A stretch of 64,000 nt of DNA from JBHGBM01 sp041946965 (GTDB taxonomy: Bacteria; Acidobacteriota; Terriglobia; Bryobacterales; Bryobacteraceae), in the NCBI GenBank assembly GCA_041946965.1, contig JBHGBM010000003.1:1-64000 (forward strand), given 5' to 3'. The stretch's first letter is position 1. Each line of letters opens with the position of its first letter. A program made the translations under genes and the position numbers. The notes beneath the pieces were generated by a model, which ran no database searches, was not told the DNA's origin, and was given only the letters and a program-made list of their open reading frames with translations. Below are positions 1-8,511 of the stretch, piece after piece.

Positions 1-135
1 CCCTGTTCTACCAGGGTGATGTTCGATGGGAGAATCAGTTTCGACGGAATCGCAACCGCCAAAAACTTTTGTAGTTGGATCTTATTGCCCTGCGCGTTTC
101 AAGTCAAGTGAAAATCCAACGCAAAATTATTCCCC

Positions 136-162
136 GTAAGTATATGAACTTCTGGTACTTAC
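136..162. repeat. Inverted repeat (7-bp arms)
   Basis: GTAAGTA at 136-142 and TACTTAC at 156-162 form a perfect 7-bp inverted repeat with a 13-nt loop. It lies in the AT-richer non-coding segment to the left of uxaC. There is no U-tract after it, so it is not a typical intrinsic terminator. Confidence 0.45.
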
Positions 163-231
163 GCCATCCACAGGTTTTCCACAAGAAACCCGAAACCGCT
201 TCAACAGGCCCGTGGAGACCTGTTGATTTCA
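163..231. other. DnaA-box-like cluster with an 8-bp inverted repeat
   Basis: The segment holds CCATCCACA followed at once by a TTTTCCACA word, one mismatch from the DnaA box TTATCCACA. TCAACAGG (201-208) and CCTGTTGA (219-226) then form a perfect 8-bp inverted repeat. Related words (GCTTCAACA forward, AAATCAACA on the other strand) sit in the same ~60 bp. It is non-coding and AT-richer than the window. An origin-like or DnaA-regulated site is possible; an ordinary regulatory or terminator region is equally compatible, since the gene to the left is outside the window. Confidence 0.3.
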
Positions 232-256
232 GTCTAAGGCGCACAAAAACGGCTGG

Positions 257-1639
257 TTACACGTCCAGGCCCAGGTACTCGCGGGCGTTCGCGTAGCAGA
301 TCCTCCGCACGAGGGCACCGGTCAGTTCATCACTGTCGGGAATTTCCCCATTTTCAATGTCGCGGCCGATGAGATTGCACAGGACGCGGCGGAAATACTC
401 GTGCCGGGGGTAGGAGGCGAACGAGCGGGAATCGGTCAACATGCCTAGGAACTGGGAGAGCAGTCCGAGGTTGGAGAGCGCGTTCATCTGCCACTCCATG
501 CCCTCCTTCTGGTCCAGGAACCACCATCCGCTTCCGAACCGGATCTGGAAATTGCCGGCCATGGTGGCGAACACGTAGTTGTCGGCCGGATTCAGATTGT
601 AGAGGATCATCTTGGGGAGGGCGTTCTCGCTATCCAGGCGGTCCAGGTAGGCGCCGAGAGCTTCTCCCTGGCCCAGGTCCCCGATGGAATCATAGCCCGT
701 ATCCGGTCCCAGGCGGGCCAGCATTCGGCTGGAATTGTTGCGGCGGGCTCCCAGGTGGAGCTGCTTGGTCCACCCTTTCGCGGCATCCAGGCGGCCGAAG
801 AAGACCATCAGGAAGCCGGCGAACTGCTCACGCTCGGCGGGCGTGGCGGCCTCACCGGCCCGGGCGCGGTCGAAGATGGCGGCCGCAGTGCTTTCCGGCG
901 GAAATTGGGCGAAGCAGCGGTCCATGCCATGATCCGACAGCCGGCAACCCATGCTGTGGAAAAAATCGTGCCGCTTATGCAGCGCGTCAAGGAAATTTTG
1001 CAGACTCGAAATCTCCAGGTTGGCGGCGGCAGCCAGGCGGTCGACCCACGGGTTGAAGATCTCGGGCAGGTGGACGTTGAGAGCCTTATCGGGCCGGAAG
1101 GCCGGAAAGACCTTGGTTTCGAGGCGCGATGCGGCCAGGGCTTTGTGGCAGGCAAGGTCGTCGGTGGGGTCGTCGGTGGTGCACAGCGCCTTGACGCGGA
1201 AGCGCCGCAGGATGCCGTGGGCGCGCAGATCCTCGCTGGCAAGCCGCTCATTGGCCTGCTGCCAGATGCGGGGGGCGGTGGTTTCGTCGAGCAGCTCGTC
1301 GATGCCGAAGTAGCGTTTCAGCTCCAGGTGGGTCCAATGGTAGAGCGGGTTGCGCAGGGTGTGGGGCACGGTGCGCGCCCAGGCCAGGAACTTGTCATAG
1401 GGGTCAGCGCCGCCGGTGCAGAACGCCTCGTCCACACCGTTGGCCCGCATGGCGCGCCACTTGTAATGATCGCCTTCCAGCCAGATCTCGAAAAGGTTGT
1501 TGAAACGGCGGTTCTCGGCCAGGTCCTTGGGGGGCAGGTGGCAGTGGTAGTCGAGAATCGGCTCCGGCTCGGCGTAGCGGTGATAGAGCCGCCGGGCGGC
1601 GGCGTTGCTCAGCAGAAAGTCTTCGTTGATGAAAGTCAT
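257..1639 (-). CDS. uxaC: Uronate (glucuronate/galacturonate) isomerase UxaC
   Basis: A 460-residue protein, normal length for the metal-dependent UxaC family, which interconverts D-galacturonate with D-tagaturonate and D-glucuronate with D-fructuronate in the cytoplasm. The N-terminal YHCHLPPKD motif (an HxH metal site of the amidohydrolase fold) and the conserved ARTVPHTLRNPLYHWTH segment are both visible. I chose the ATG at 1639 because family similarity begins at MTFINEDF; the reading frame stays open upstream but runs inside uxaE. The start overlaps the uxaE stop by four bases (ATGA), which implies translational coupling. The nearby pectate lyase makes galacturonate the likely physiological substrate. 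Confidence 0.93.
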   Translation of the reverse strand: MTFINEDFLLSNAAARRLYHRYAEPEPILDYHCHLPPKDLAENRRFNNLFEIWLEGDHYKWRAMRANGVDEAFCTGGADPYDKFLAWARTVPHTLRNPLYHWTHLELKRYFGIDELLDETTAPRIWQQANERLASEDLRAHGILRRFRVKALCTTDDPTDDLACHKALAASRLETKVFPAFRPDKALNVHLPEIFNPWVDRLAAAANLEISSLQNFLDALHKRHDFFHSMGCRLSDHGMDRCFAQFPPESTAAAIFDRARAGEAATPAEREQFAGFLMVFFGRLDAAKGWTKQLHLGARRNNSSRMLARLGPDTGYDSIGDLGQGEALGAYLDRLDSENALPKMILYNLNPADNYVFATMAGNFQIRFGSGWWFLDQKEGMEWQMNALSNLGLLSQFLGMLTDSRSFASYPRHEYFRRVLCNLIGRDIENGEIPDSDELTGALVRRICYANAREYLGLDV

Positions 1640-2826
1640 AGGAAAACGGGGCGGATGTGCCGTTCGAAGATGTTGGCGGTTACGTTGCGCGCGATGTGCT
1701 CCTCGGAGGCTTCCAGCATGTCGAGGTAGCGCGCGCCCATCTTGGCCGCGATCTTGTAGCCGACATGGAGAAGCTGCCGCAGGTCGGGATTGAAAGCGGG
1801 GTTGGATTGCTCGTGCCGCAGGGCGCCGGTGAACTGTCCGGCGCTCCAGCCCGAGACCTCGGCGGGGGCGGGCAGCCGGTCCATGCGGATATCGATCACG
1901 CTGGCGTAGGGGGCGCACAGCTCGTCGCGGCGCTCGTAGGCTCCGGCGTAAATCTCCTGGGCCAGCGCCAACGCTTCCCCGCCCGCCTCGGCAAGCCCGA
2001 TCAGCTCTTCCAGCCACGTGGTGCCGGCGGTCTTCAGGTGCACCCCGGCGCCGAAATCGCGCAGGGCGCGGCGGATGGCGCCGTAGATGCAGAACTTGTC
2101 GCTGCCGGAGTGCACGCTGAGCTTGAGGTTGGCGGGCAGGCCGTAACGCTCGACGGCTTCGGCGATCACCTCGATATCGGCGCGGAACTCGGCTTCGAAC
2201 TGCCGCGCGTCGCCCACGTAATCCACACCCTTGTTGAAGCGGCCGGTGAACTTGGGCGCGATGGTCTGGACGGGCACCTCGAGATCGGCGAGCGCCGCCA
2301 GAATCACCCGCAGCTCGGGCGGAGTTTGGGGTGCGTCGGTCTCATCCATGGAGACCTCGGTAACGAAGTTGCCCGCGCCCTTGCGCTCGGCGACGTAGCG
2401 GTAGATGCGCGCGGCCTCCTCAACGGCGAACAGATATTTTCCAGCGGCCGAGCGCGCGGTCTCATCCGCGAATTCGGGGTGGCGGTTGAGGAACGCCGAA
2501 GTGTCCGTGGGCCTGCCGATGGCCGCGGCCACGTCGAGCGTGAAGAAGTCGCTGGCCTCGATGAAGCCGTCCACCGTACCGAGGTTGATATGGTCGGCAT
2601 CGACGAAGTAGGGCAGTTGCCACCCGAGTTTGCGCACGGCGGCGTCGGCGGCGATGCGTACGCTCGAGGGCGCGGATCCCACGATGCCGTGCTCGCGGTG
2701 CGACTTGTTCCACACCGGCGAGACGGTCACGCCCTGGGCGGCGGCCATCATGCAGGCGCGCAGTTGGGCGCGCGCCTGGTGAGCGAAGCGGTCGCCCACC
2801 CCCACGGAATACTTCGGCAGGAGCAT
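1636..2826 (-). CDS. uxaE: Tagaturonate/fructuronate epimerase UxaE
   Basis: About 396 residues, matching the UxaE family first described in Thermotoga, which epimerises D-tagaturonate to D-fructuronate. This lets galacturonate enter the glucuronate branch without a tagaturonate reductase. Recognisable stretches include FVDADHINLGTVDGF, a TIM-barrel-like core with KFTGRFNKGVDYVGD, and LSVHSGSDKF. The ATG at 2826 is preferred; a TTG three codons upstream (2835) is an alternative, and neither has a strong Shine-Dalgarno site. It is the first gene of a two-gene operon with uxaC (ATGA overlap). The family assignment comes from the protein sequence and the pairing with uxaC. Confidence 0.85.
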   Translation of the reverse strand: MLLPKYSVGVGDRFAHQARAQLRACMMAAAQGVTVSPVWNKSHREHGIVGSAPSSVRIAADAAVRKLGWQLPYFVDADHINLGTVDGFIEASDFFTLDVAAAIGRPTDTSAFLNRHPEFADETARSAAGKYLFAVEEAARIYRYVAERKGAGNFVTEVSMDETDAPQTPPELRVILAALADLEVPVQTIAPKFTGRFNKGVDYVGDARQFEAEFRADIEVIAEAVERYGLPANLKLSVHSGSDKFCIYGAIRRALRDFGAGVHLKTAGTTWLEELIGLAEAGGEALALAQEIYAGAYERRDELCAPYASVIDIRMDRLPAPAEVSGWSAGQFTGALRHEQSNPAFNPDLRQLLHVGYKIAAKMGARYLDMLEASEEHIARNVTANIFERHIRPVFL

Positions 2827-2999
2827 CACAGCCAAGACGGTATCACGCTTCGGACCGCCAGGTCAGCCAGTTCAGGCTTCTTCAGGGAAGATGGCGCCCG
2901 GCACGCGCTGCGGGCTCGGCTCGAACCCATCCGTCATCGGGACGGTGACGCTCAGGATAGAGTAGCCTCGCAAGGTGATAGTATCGGGAAACAGTCGCT

Positions 3000-3926
3000 A
3001 TGAGGAAACGGTTCCCACGCCGGCTGCGCTTCCTCCTGGCGGCGCTCGCGATTCTGCTTGTCGCGGCGGGCGCCCTGGCCGGGGCCGCCTGGATCTACCT
3101 GCACCCGAGTGTCAGCCGCACCGACGGTGTGGTCTACGGCCGCCGCGGCGCCACACCCTTGACCATGGACGTTCTCCGGCCAAGCCACCCCAACGGCCTG
3201 GGGATCGCGGTGATGATCAGCGGGGGGTGGCGTTCAAAACGCGCCGGCCAGACGCCGGCGGCGCTTACCGCGCCTCTGTTGTGGGCCGGCTACACAGTCT
3301 TCGACGTCTGCCATATTTCACAGCCGTCTTCGACGGTGATGGAGATCATCGAGGACGTCCACCGGAGCATTCGCTTCATCCGCCACAACGCCCGCAGGTT
3401 CGGCATCGACCCCGCTCGCATCGGAGTGACCGGCGGCAGCGCCGGGGGGCACCTGAGCCTGATGCTCGCAACGCGCGGCGGCCCCGGAACGCCGGACGCC
3501 GCCGACCCGGTAGACCGCGAGTCCAGCGCCGTGCAGGCGGCGGCCATCTTTTACCCGGTCACCGATCTGCTGAACCTGGGACCTTCCACGGAGAACCCGG
3601 GCGACGGCGGACCGCCTGTCAGCTTCGTGCGCGCGTTTGGCCCGGACTCGAAGAATATGGCCATCTGGAAAAAGATCGGGCGGGATTCCTCGCCCATTTA
3701 CTTCGTCGACAGGAACCTGCCGCCGATCCTGATCTATCACGGCGATGCCGATACGCTGGTGCCGCTCGAGCAATCGCAGCGCTTCCGGCAGCGAGCCGCC
3801 GAACTCGGCCGCGTGGTGGAACTGGTGGTGCATCCGGGCGGAAAGCACGGCTGGCCCACGATGATTCTCGACGAACGCGCATTTGTACGATGGTTCGACC
3901 GGCGCCTGAAGCCGGCGCACCGGTGA
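3000..3926 (+). CDS. Exported alpha/beta hydrolase (esterase/lipase family)
   Basis: A 308-residue protein with a basic N-terminus and one hydrophobic helix (about residues 11-34), so an exported or membrane-anchored enzyme. The esterase core has an oxyanion-type ISGGW segment (73-77), the nucleophile elbow GGSAGG with Ser147, an acid in HGDADTLVP (Asp251) and His283 in GKHGW. This resembles BD-FAE/carboxylesterase-type enzymes that remove acyl groups from carbohydrates. It lies seven bases upstream of the DUF5009-like gene and in the same direction as the Oar receptor and pectate lyase. Deacylation of pectin fragments is a reasonable but unproven role. Confidence 0.8.
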   Translation: MRKRFPRRLRFLLAALAILLVAAGALAGAAWIYLHPSVSRTDGVVYGRRGATPLTMDVLRPSHPNGLGIAVMISGGWRSKRAGQTPAALTAPLLWAGYTVFDVCHISQPSSTVMEIIEDVHRSIRFIRHNARRFGIDPARIGVTGGSAGGHLSLMLATRGGPGTPDAADPVDRESSAVQAAAIFYPVTDLLNLGPSTENPGDGGPPVSFVRAFGPDSKNMAIWKKIGRDSSPIYFVDRNLPPILIYHGDADTLVPLEQSQRFRQRAAELGRVVELVVHPGGKHGWPTMILDERAFVRWFDRRLKPAHR

Positions 3927-3933
3927 GGTTGCT

Positions 3934-5028
3934 ATGTCCGTTAACGCACAGAAGAAGATCGATCCCGCTCCGGCCGCCGCGCCGCGCCTGGTTTCGCTTG
4001 ACGCGTTTCGCGGCTTCACCATGTTCTGGATCGTCGGCGGCAAGTCGCTGCTGATGGCCCTGCGCAGCTTCGAAACTCCCGTGGCCGCCGGCATCGCCTA
4101 CCAGCTCAACCACTCCGAGTGGGAGGGGCTGCGATTCTACGACGTGATCTGGCCGGCGTTCATGCTCATGGTGGGGATGTCGATCCCCTTCGCCTACGCG
4201 CGCCGGCGGCTGTCGCAATCGGAGCGGCAGATCCGCCTCAACGCCCTGAAGCGCGCGGCGATCTTGTTCCTGCTGGGCTCGCTGCGCACTTCCATCTCTT
4301 CGAACAGGCCGGAGCTGGTGGAATTGAGCAGCGCCCTACAGCCCATCGCGCTGGCGTACCTGGTGGCCTCGTTCCTGGCGGGCGCCTCGCGCAAGGTGCA
4401 GATCGGAGTGGCGGCGGGAATTCTGGGCGCGTACGCCCTGCTGCTGCACCTGGTTCCGCCCGCCAGTTACCTGCAAGGCGACAACCTGGTGAGGAATGTG
4501 GACCTGTGGGTGCTCGGCCGCACGCACGCGGAAGGGTGGGGGACGGTGCTCTCCGCCATCCCCACCATTTCCACCACGCTGCTCGGGCTGCTGCTTGGTC
4601 AAATGCTGATGGGCGGCCGCGCGGCGCGCGAAAAACTCAAAATCATCGCGCTCACGGGAGCGGCGTGCGTCGCGCTCGGCTTCGCGCTCAGCCCCGCGAT
4701 CCCAGTCATCATGAAGCTCTGGACCACCTCCTACGGGCTGGCCTCGGCGGGCTGGGCCTGCCTCGAATTCCTGCTGTTTTATGCCGTCATCGACGTGCTC
4801 GGATACCGAAAATGGGCGTTTCCGTTCGTGGTGATCGGAATGAACGCGCTGGCCATCTACGTGGGACAGTCCGTGGTGCGGGTGCACTCCGTGGTGGGGA
4901 TTTTCAGCAAACCCATTGCCGCCCACCTGGGGGCGTTCGGGCCGCTGTTCGCCGCATCGGCCGTTCTGGCGGTAGAGTGGCTGGTGTTGTATTGGATGTA
5001 CCGGAGGAAGATCTTCCTTCGCGCTTAA
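3934..5028 (+). CDS. DUF5009/HGSNAT-like membrane acyltransferase
   Basis: A 364-residue polytopic membrane protein. After a short cytoplasmic tail the signature RLVSLDAFRGFTMFWI opens the first transmembrane helix, as in DUF5009 proteins and heparan-alpha-glucosaminide N-acetyltransferase relatives. About ten hydrophobic segments follow. The conserved NHSEWEGLRFYDVIWP stretch after helix 1 carries the His and acidic residues typical of the family. Relatives are thought to move acetyl groups across the membrane onto sugars, but bacterial substrates are mostly unknown. It probably forms a transcript with the hydrolase before it (7-nt gap) and the Oar gene after it. Confidence 0.78.
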   Translation: MSVNAQKKIDPAPAAAPRLVSLDAFRGFTMFWIVGGKSLLMALRSFETPVAAGIAYQLNHSEWEGLRFYDVIWPAFMLMVGMSIPFAYARRRLSQSERQIRLNALKRAAILFLLGSLRTSISSNRPELVELSSALQPIALAYLVASFLAGASRKVQIGVAAGILGAYALLLHLVPPASYLQGDNLVRNVDLWVLGRTHAEGWGTVLSAIPTISTTLLGLLLGQMLMGGRAAREKLKIIALTGAACVALGFALSPAIPVIMKLWTTSYGLASAGWACLEFLLFYAVIDVLGYRKWAFPFVVIGMNALAIYVGQSVVRVHSVVGIFSKPIAAHLGAFGPLFAASAVLAVEWLVLYWMYRRKIFLRA

Positions 5029-5065
5029 CAAGGAATAGCCACAGATGCACACGGGAGAGATCACA

Positions 5066-8000
5066 ATGTCGCGTATTATCACATTCTTTCTTCTCTGCGC
5101 CGCCGCGGCATGGGGACAGAGCATTTCCGGCTCGATTCTCGGCACGGTAGCCGATCCGGGCGACCTGGCCGTGGTCGCCGCCAAAGTCACCTTGACGCAC
5201 ACCGCCACCGGCGTGGCCCGCGTGGCGGAAACCAATGCGCAGGGCGATTTCGCGTTCGAGACCCTACAGCCCGGCGAATATGCGCTGCGCGTGGAAGCGC
5301 CGGGATTCAAGACGCTGCACAAGACCGCCATCCAGTTGAGCGCGGCGGAACGCTTGCCCGTGGGGCGGCTGCGGCTCGAGGTGGGCGCGGTGGTGGAATC
5401 CATCGAGGTCCGCTCGGAAGGCGCCGTGGTGCAGACCGCCAGCGCGGAGCGCGCCGGCTCCATCACCAGCGTGCAGGTGGATCAGATCGCCATCAAGGGC
5501 CGCAACGTCATGGAACTGCTGCAACTGCTGCCCGGCGTTGTGAACAACGCCAACAACGACGTCATCGCGCGCAACTGGAACCTCAATGTCAACGGCAACC
5601 GGCAGAACACCACCAGCGTGACTTTCGACGGCATGGCGCTCAATGCCATCGGCAACAACAACAACTCGGTGCTGATGATCAGCCAGGACGCGGTGGCCGA
5701 GGTGAAGACGCTGCTCTCCAACTACCAAGCCGAGTATGGGCGCATGTCGGGAGCCAACGTGCAGATCGTCTCCAAGTCCGGCACGCGCAATTTCCACGGC
5801 GGAGGATCGTACTACAAACGCCACGAGCAGTTCAACGCCAATAACTATTTCAACAACCAGGTGGGCGCCCGCAAGCCCCGCTACCGTTACAACACCTTCA
5901 GTTACAACATCGGCGGGCCCGTTTACATCCCGGAAAAGTTCAACAAGTCCAGAGAGAAAATTTTCTTTTTCTGGAATCAGGAATTCTGGCCCCTGAGGTC
6001 GGGCACGGCGCTCCAAAGGATCACGGTGCCGACGGACCTGGAAGTGGCCGGCGATTTTTCGCAGTCCGTGGACCTGAACAACAAATTGATCGCCATCAAG
6101 GATCCGAACACCGGCAGCCCCTTCCCGGGCAACGTGATTCCCAAGAGCCGGCTGAACTCCAGCGGAGTCGCGCTGCTGGGCGTGTTTCCCTCCCCCAATT
6201 TCTTCGATCGCGGCATCTCCGCCGGGCGGTACAACTACATCTACCAGGGCGAAAACAACGAACCCAAACAGACCACCACCCTCAAGCTGGACTTCAATGC
6301 GAATCCCAAAAACCTGATTACGGTGAACTACTCCGCGCACAAGGACTCCAACCAGGGGCCCTTCGTGGGACACAGCATTAACTGGGGTGTGCTGAACGAC
6401 AAGCGCACCTTCGACGGCCGGGGCGTGATCGGCAGCTTCAAGCGGATCTTCTCGCCCACGCTGATCAACGAGCTGAACGCGGGCTACATCGACAGGCCCG
6501 AACGCGAGATCGTAAGCGACGGCATCTCCGCGCTGCAAAAGGACAAGGTCGGCTTCAAGGTGGGCCAGTTCAATCCCAAGGCCAACCCGCTGAACGTACT
6601 TCCGGCGGTGACGTTCGGGGGCGTCAATGCGCCCGCCGTCATCGGGTGGGATGGCCGGTTCCCGCTCTACACCAACCACAAGACCCTCACGGTGAACGAC
6701 AATCTCACCAAGACCTTCAGCACCCACACGATGAAAGTCGGCTTCTACTACGATTTCATCTTCCGCGGCGCCTCCGACAATACCATCATCCCCTTCGGGC
6801 GTTTCGCCTTCGGCCGCGACGTCAATAACCCGCTCGACACCAACTACGCTTACTCCAACGCGGCGCTCGGCGTCTTCAGCAGCTACACGGAAACCAGCGA
6901 CCGCCCGTTCGCCGAGTGGCGCCTGAGCAACATCGAGTGGTTCGCGCAGGATTCCTGGAAGGTGACGCGGCGTCTGACGCTCGACTATGGCATGCGGTTC
7001 ATGCTGGTGGCGCCGATTTGGGAGAAGGAAAACCGCATTTCCGGGTTCCTTCCCAGCGCGTGGAACGCATCGAAAGCGGTGCAGTTGATCCAGCCCAGGA
7101 TGGTGGGCGGTAAGCGCGTGGGCGTGCACCCGGTCACGGGCGAGGTCTACCCGGTGTCGGCCATCGGATACGTCGCGCCGAACACCGGCGACCCGGCCAA
7201 CGGAATGGTCTCTCCGATGACGGATTCCTCGCTCCCGCGCGGGCTTGTGAACCATCGCGGCGTGCAATATGCGCCCCGCTTCGGATTTGCGTGGGACGTC
7301 GCCGGCGACGGCAAGACCGCCGTGCGCGGCGGCTTCGGCATGTTCTACAACCGCCAGAACCTCGACGCGCAGATCCTCCAGCACGCTTTCCTGCCGCCGC
7401 TGGTGGCCAACCCGGAGGTGACCAACGGCACGCTGGACACTTTCCTGACCGCGGGCGGGCTCTCCTCCACGCAGAACGTGCAGGGCGTGGATATCATCGG
7501 CAAGATCCCCACGGTCTACAACTGGAGCCTGACCGTGCAGAGGGACATCGGTTTCGCCACCGTGGTGGACGTAGCCTACGTCGGCAGCGGAGGGCGGCAC
7601 CTGATGTGGCAGCGCGATCTGAACCCCATCCCGCTGGGCGCCAATTTCCAGAAGAACAACATCGACCCCACCACCAACCGGGCCTATCCCAAGCAGTTCC
7701 TGGTGGGCTACACGGGCTACAACGACCTGCTTTACAGGGAATGGGCCGCCTCGTCGAATTATCATTCGCTACAGGTGACCGCCAACCGCCGGTTCGCGCG
7801 CGGGCTTCAGTTCGGCGCCGCCTGGACCTGGTCGAAGGCCATGGACTACAACTCCGGCGACCAGAACACGGTCAGCGCGCTTCTGCCGGTCCGGGTGTGG
7901 AACTACGGCCGCTCCGATTACGACCGGACCCACATGCTCAAGCTCAACTGGCTGTGGGACATTCCCGGCGTGCGCGGCGCCAACGTGGTGGTGGACAGAA

Positions 8001-8485
8001 TCGTCAACCACTGGCAACTCTCCGGCATCGCCAGCTTCGTCAGCGGCAATCCCATGTCGGTCGGCTACGGGACCACGACCGCGGTCGACGTCACTGGAAC
8101 GCCCACACAGGGCGCGCGCATTTACGTCACGGGCAACCCGGTCCTGCCGAAGAGCGAGCGCACGTTCGACCGCTACTTCAATACCGAAGTGTTCCGGATG
8201 CCCGCGGTGGGCACGTTCGGCAACGCGGCGCGCACCATCATTCGCGGTCCCGGCACGAACAATTGGGATATTGCGCTCTTCAAGAACGTCCCCCTCAAGG
8301 AGAGCCTGCGTCTGCAATTCCGGTGCGAGACGTACAACACCTTCAATCACACGCAATTCAGCGGCGTGGATACCACCGCGCGCTTCGATCCCGCTACCGG
8401 CGAACAAGTGAACGCGCGTTTCGGCGAACTCACCGGCGCGCGCCCGGCGCGCATCATGCAGATGAGTCTTCGCCTCCTGTTCTGA
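5066..8485 (+). CDS. Oar-like TonB-dependent outer-membrane receptor (1)
   Basis: About 1139 residues. The chosen ATG at 5066 has a GGGAGAG Shine-Dalgarno site upstream and is followed by a good signal peptide (MSRIITFFLLCAAAAWGQS). The frame also opens at 5045, which lacks a site. A carboxypeptidase-regulatory-like beta-sandwich (about residues 20-105) precedes a plug-like region (IAIKGRNVMELLQLLPGV) and a large beta-barrel rich in Asn, Tyr and Phe that ends in a terminal Phe, the outer-membrane insertion signal. Such Oar/SusC-like proteins import glycans or other large ligands. The pectate lyase starts 26 bases after its stop, so pectic oligosaccharides are the inferred ligand. Confidence 0.88.
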   Translation: MSRIITFFLLCAAAAWGQSISGSILGTVADPGDLAVVAAKVTLTHTATGVARVAETNAQGDFAFETLQPGEYALRVEAPGFKTLHKTAIQLSAAERLPVGRLRLEVGAVVESIEVRSEGAVVQTASAERAGSITSVQVDQIAIKGRNVMELLQLLPGVVNNANNDVIARNWNLNVNGNRQNTTSVTFDGMALNAIGNNNNSVLMISQDAVAEVKTLLSNYQAEYGRMSGANVQIVSKSGTRNFHGGGSYYKRHEQFNANNYFNNQVGARKPRYRYNTFSYNIGGPVYIPEKFNKSREKIFFFWNQEFWPLRSGTALQRITVPTDLEVAGDFSQSVDLNNKLIAIKDPNTGSPFPGNVIPKSRLNSSGVALLGVFPSPNFFDRGISAGRYNYIYQGENNEPKQTTTLKLDFNANPKNLITVNYSAHKDSNQGPFVGHSINWGVLNDKRTFDGRGVIGSFKRIFSPTLINELNAGYIDRPEREIVSDGISALQKDKVGFKVGQFNPKANPLNVLPAVTFGGVNAPAVIGWDGRFPLYTNHKTLTVNDNLTKTFSTHTMKVGFYYDFIFRGASDNTIIPFGRFAFGRDVNNPLDTNYAYSNAALGVFSSYTETSDRPFAEWRLSNIEWFAQDSWKVTRRLTLDYGMRFMLVAPIWEKENRISGFLPSAWNASKAVQLIQPRMVGGKRVGVHPVTGEVYPVSAIGYVAPNTGDPANGMVSPMTDSSLPRGLVNHRGVQYAPRFGFAWDVAGDGKTAVRGGFGMFYNRQNLDAQILQHAFLPPLVANPEVTNGTLDTFLTAGGLSSTQNVQGVDIIGKIPTVYNWSLTVQRDIGFATVVDVAYVGSGGRHLMWQRDLNPIPLGANFQKNNIDPTTNRAYPKQFLVGYTGYNDLLYREWAASSNYHSLQVTANRRFARGLQFGAAWTWSKAMDYNSGDQNTVSALLPVRVWNYGRSDYDRTHMLKLNWLWDIPGVRGANVVVDRIVNHWQLSGIASFVSGNPMSVGYGTTTAVDVTGTPTQGARIYVTGNPVLPKSERTFDRYFNTEVFRMPAVGTFGNAARTIIRGPGTNNWDIALFKNVPLKESLRLQFRCETYNTFNHTQFSGVDTTARFDPATGEQVNARFGELTGARPARIMQMSLRLLF

Positions 8486-8511
8486 GCCGCGAAGATGATA
8501 TCCTGTCGCCT

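Noticed and set aside
5264..7765. Long antisense open frame (833 codons) across Oar receptor 1
   Set aside because: Low-complexity His/Arg/Val/Gly-rich translation typical of the reverse strand of GC-rich genes; the forward frame has clear signal peptide and barrel features.
7291..8511. Upstream extension of the pectate lyase frame
   Set aside because: The frame is open through the receptor gene but the sequence there is arginine-rich and not protein-like; the signal peptide begins at 8512.
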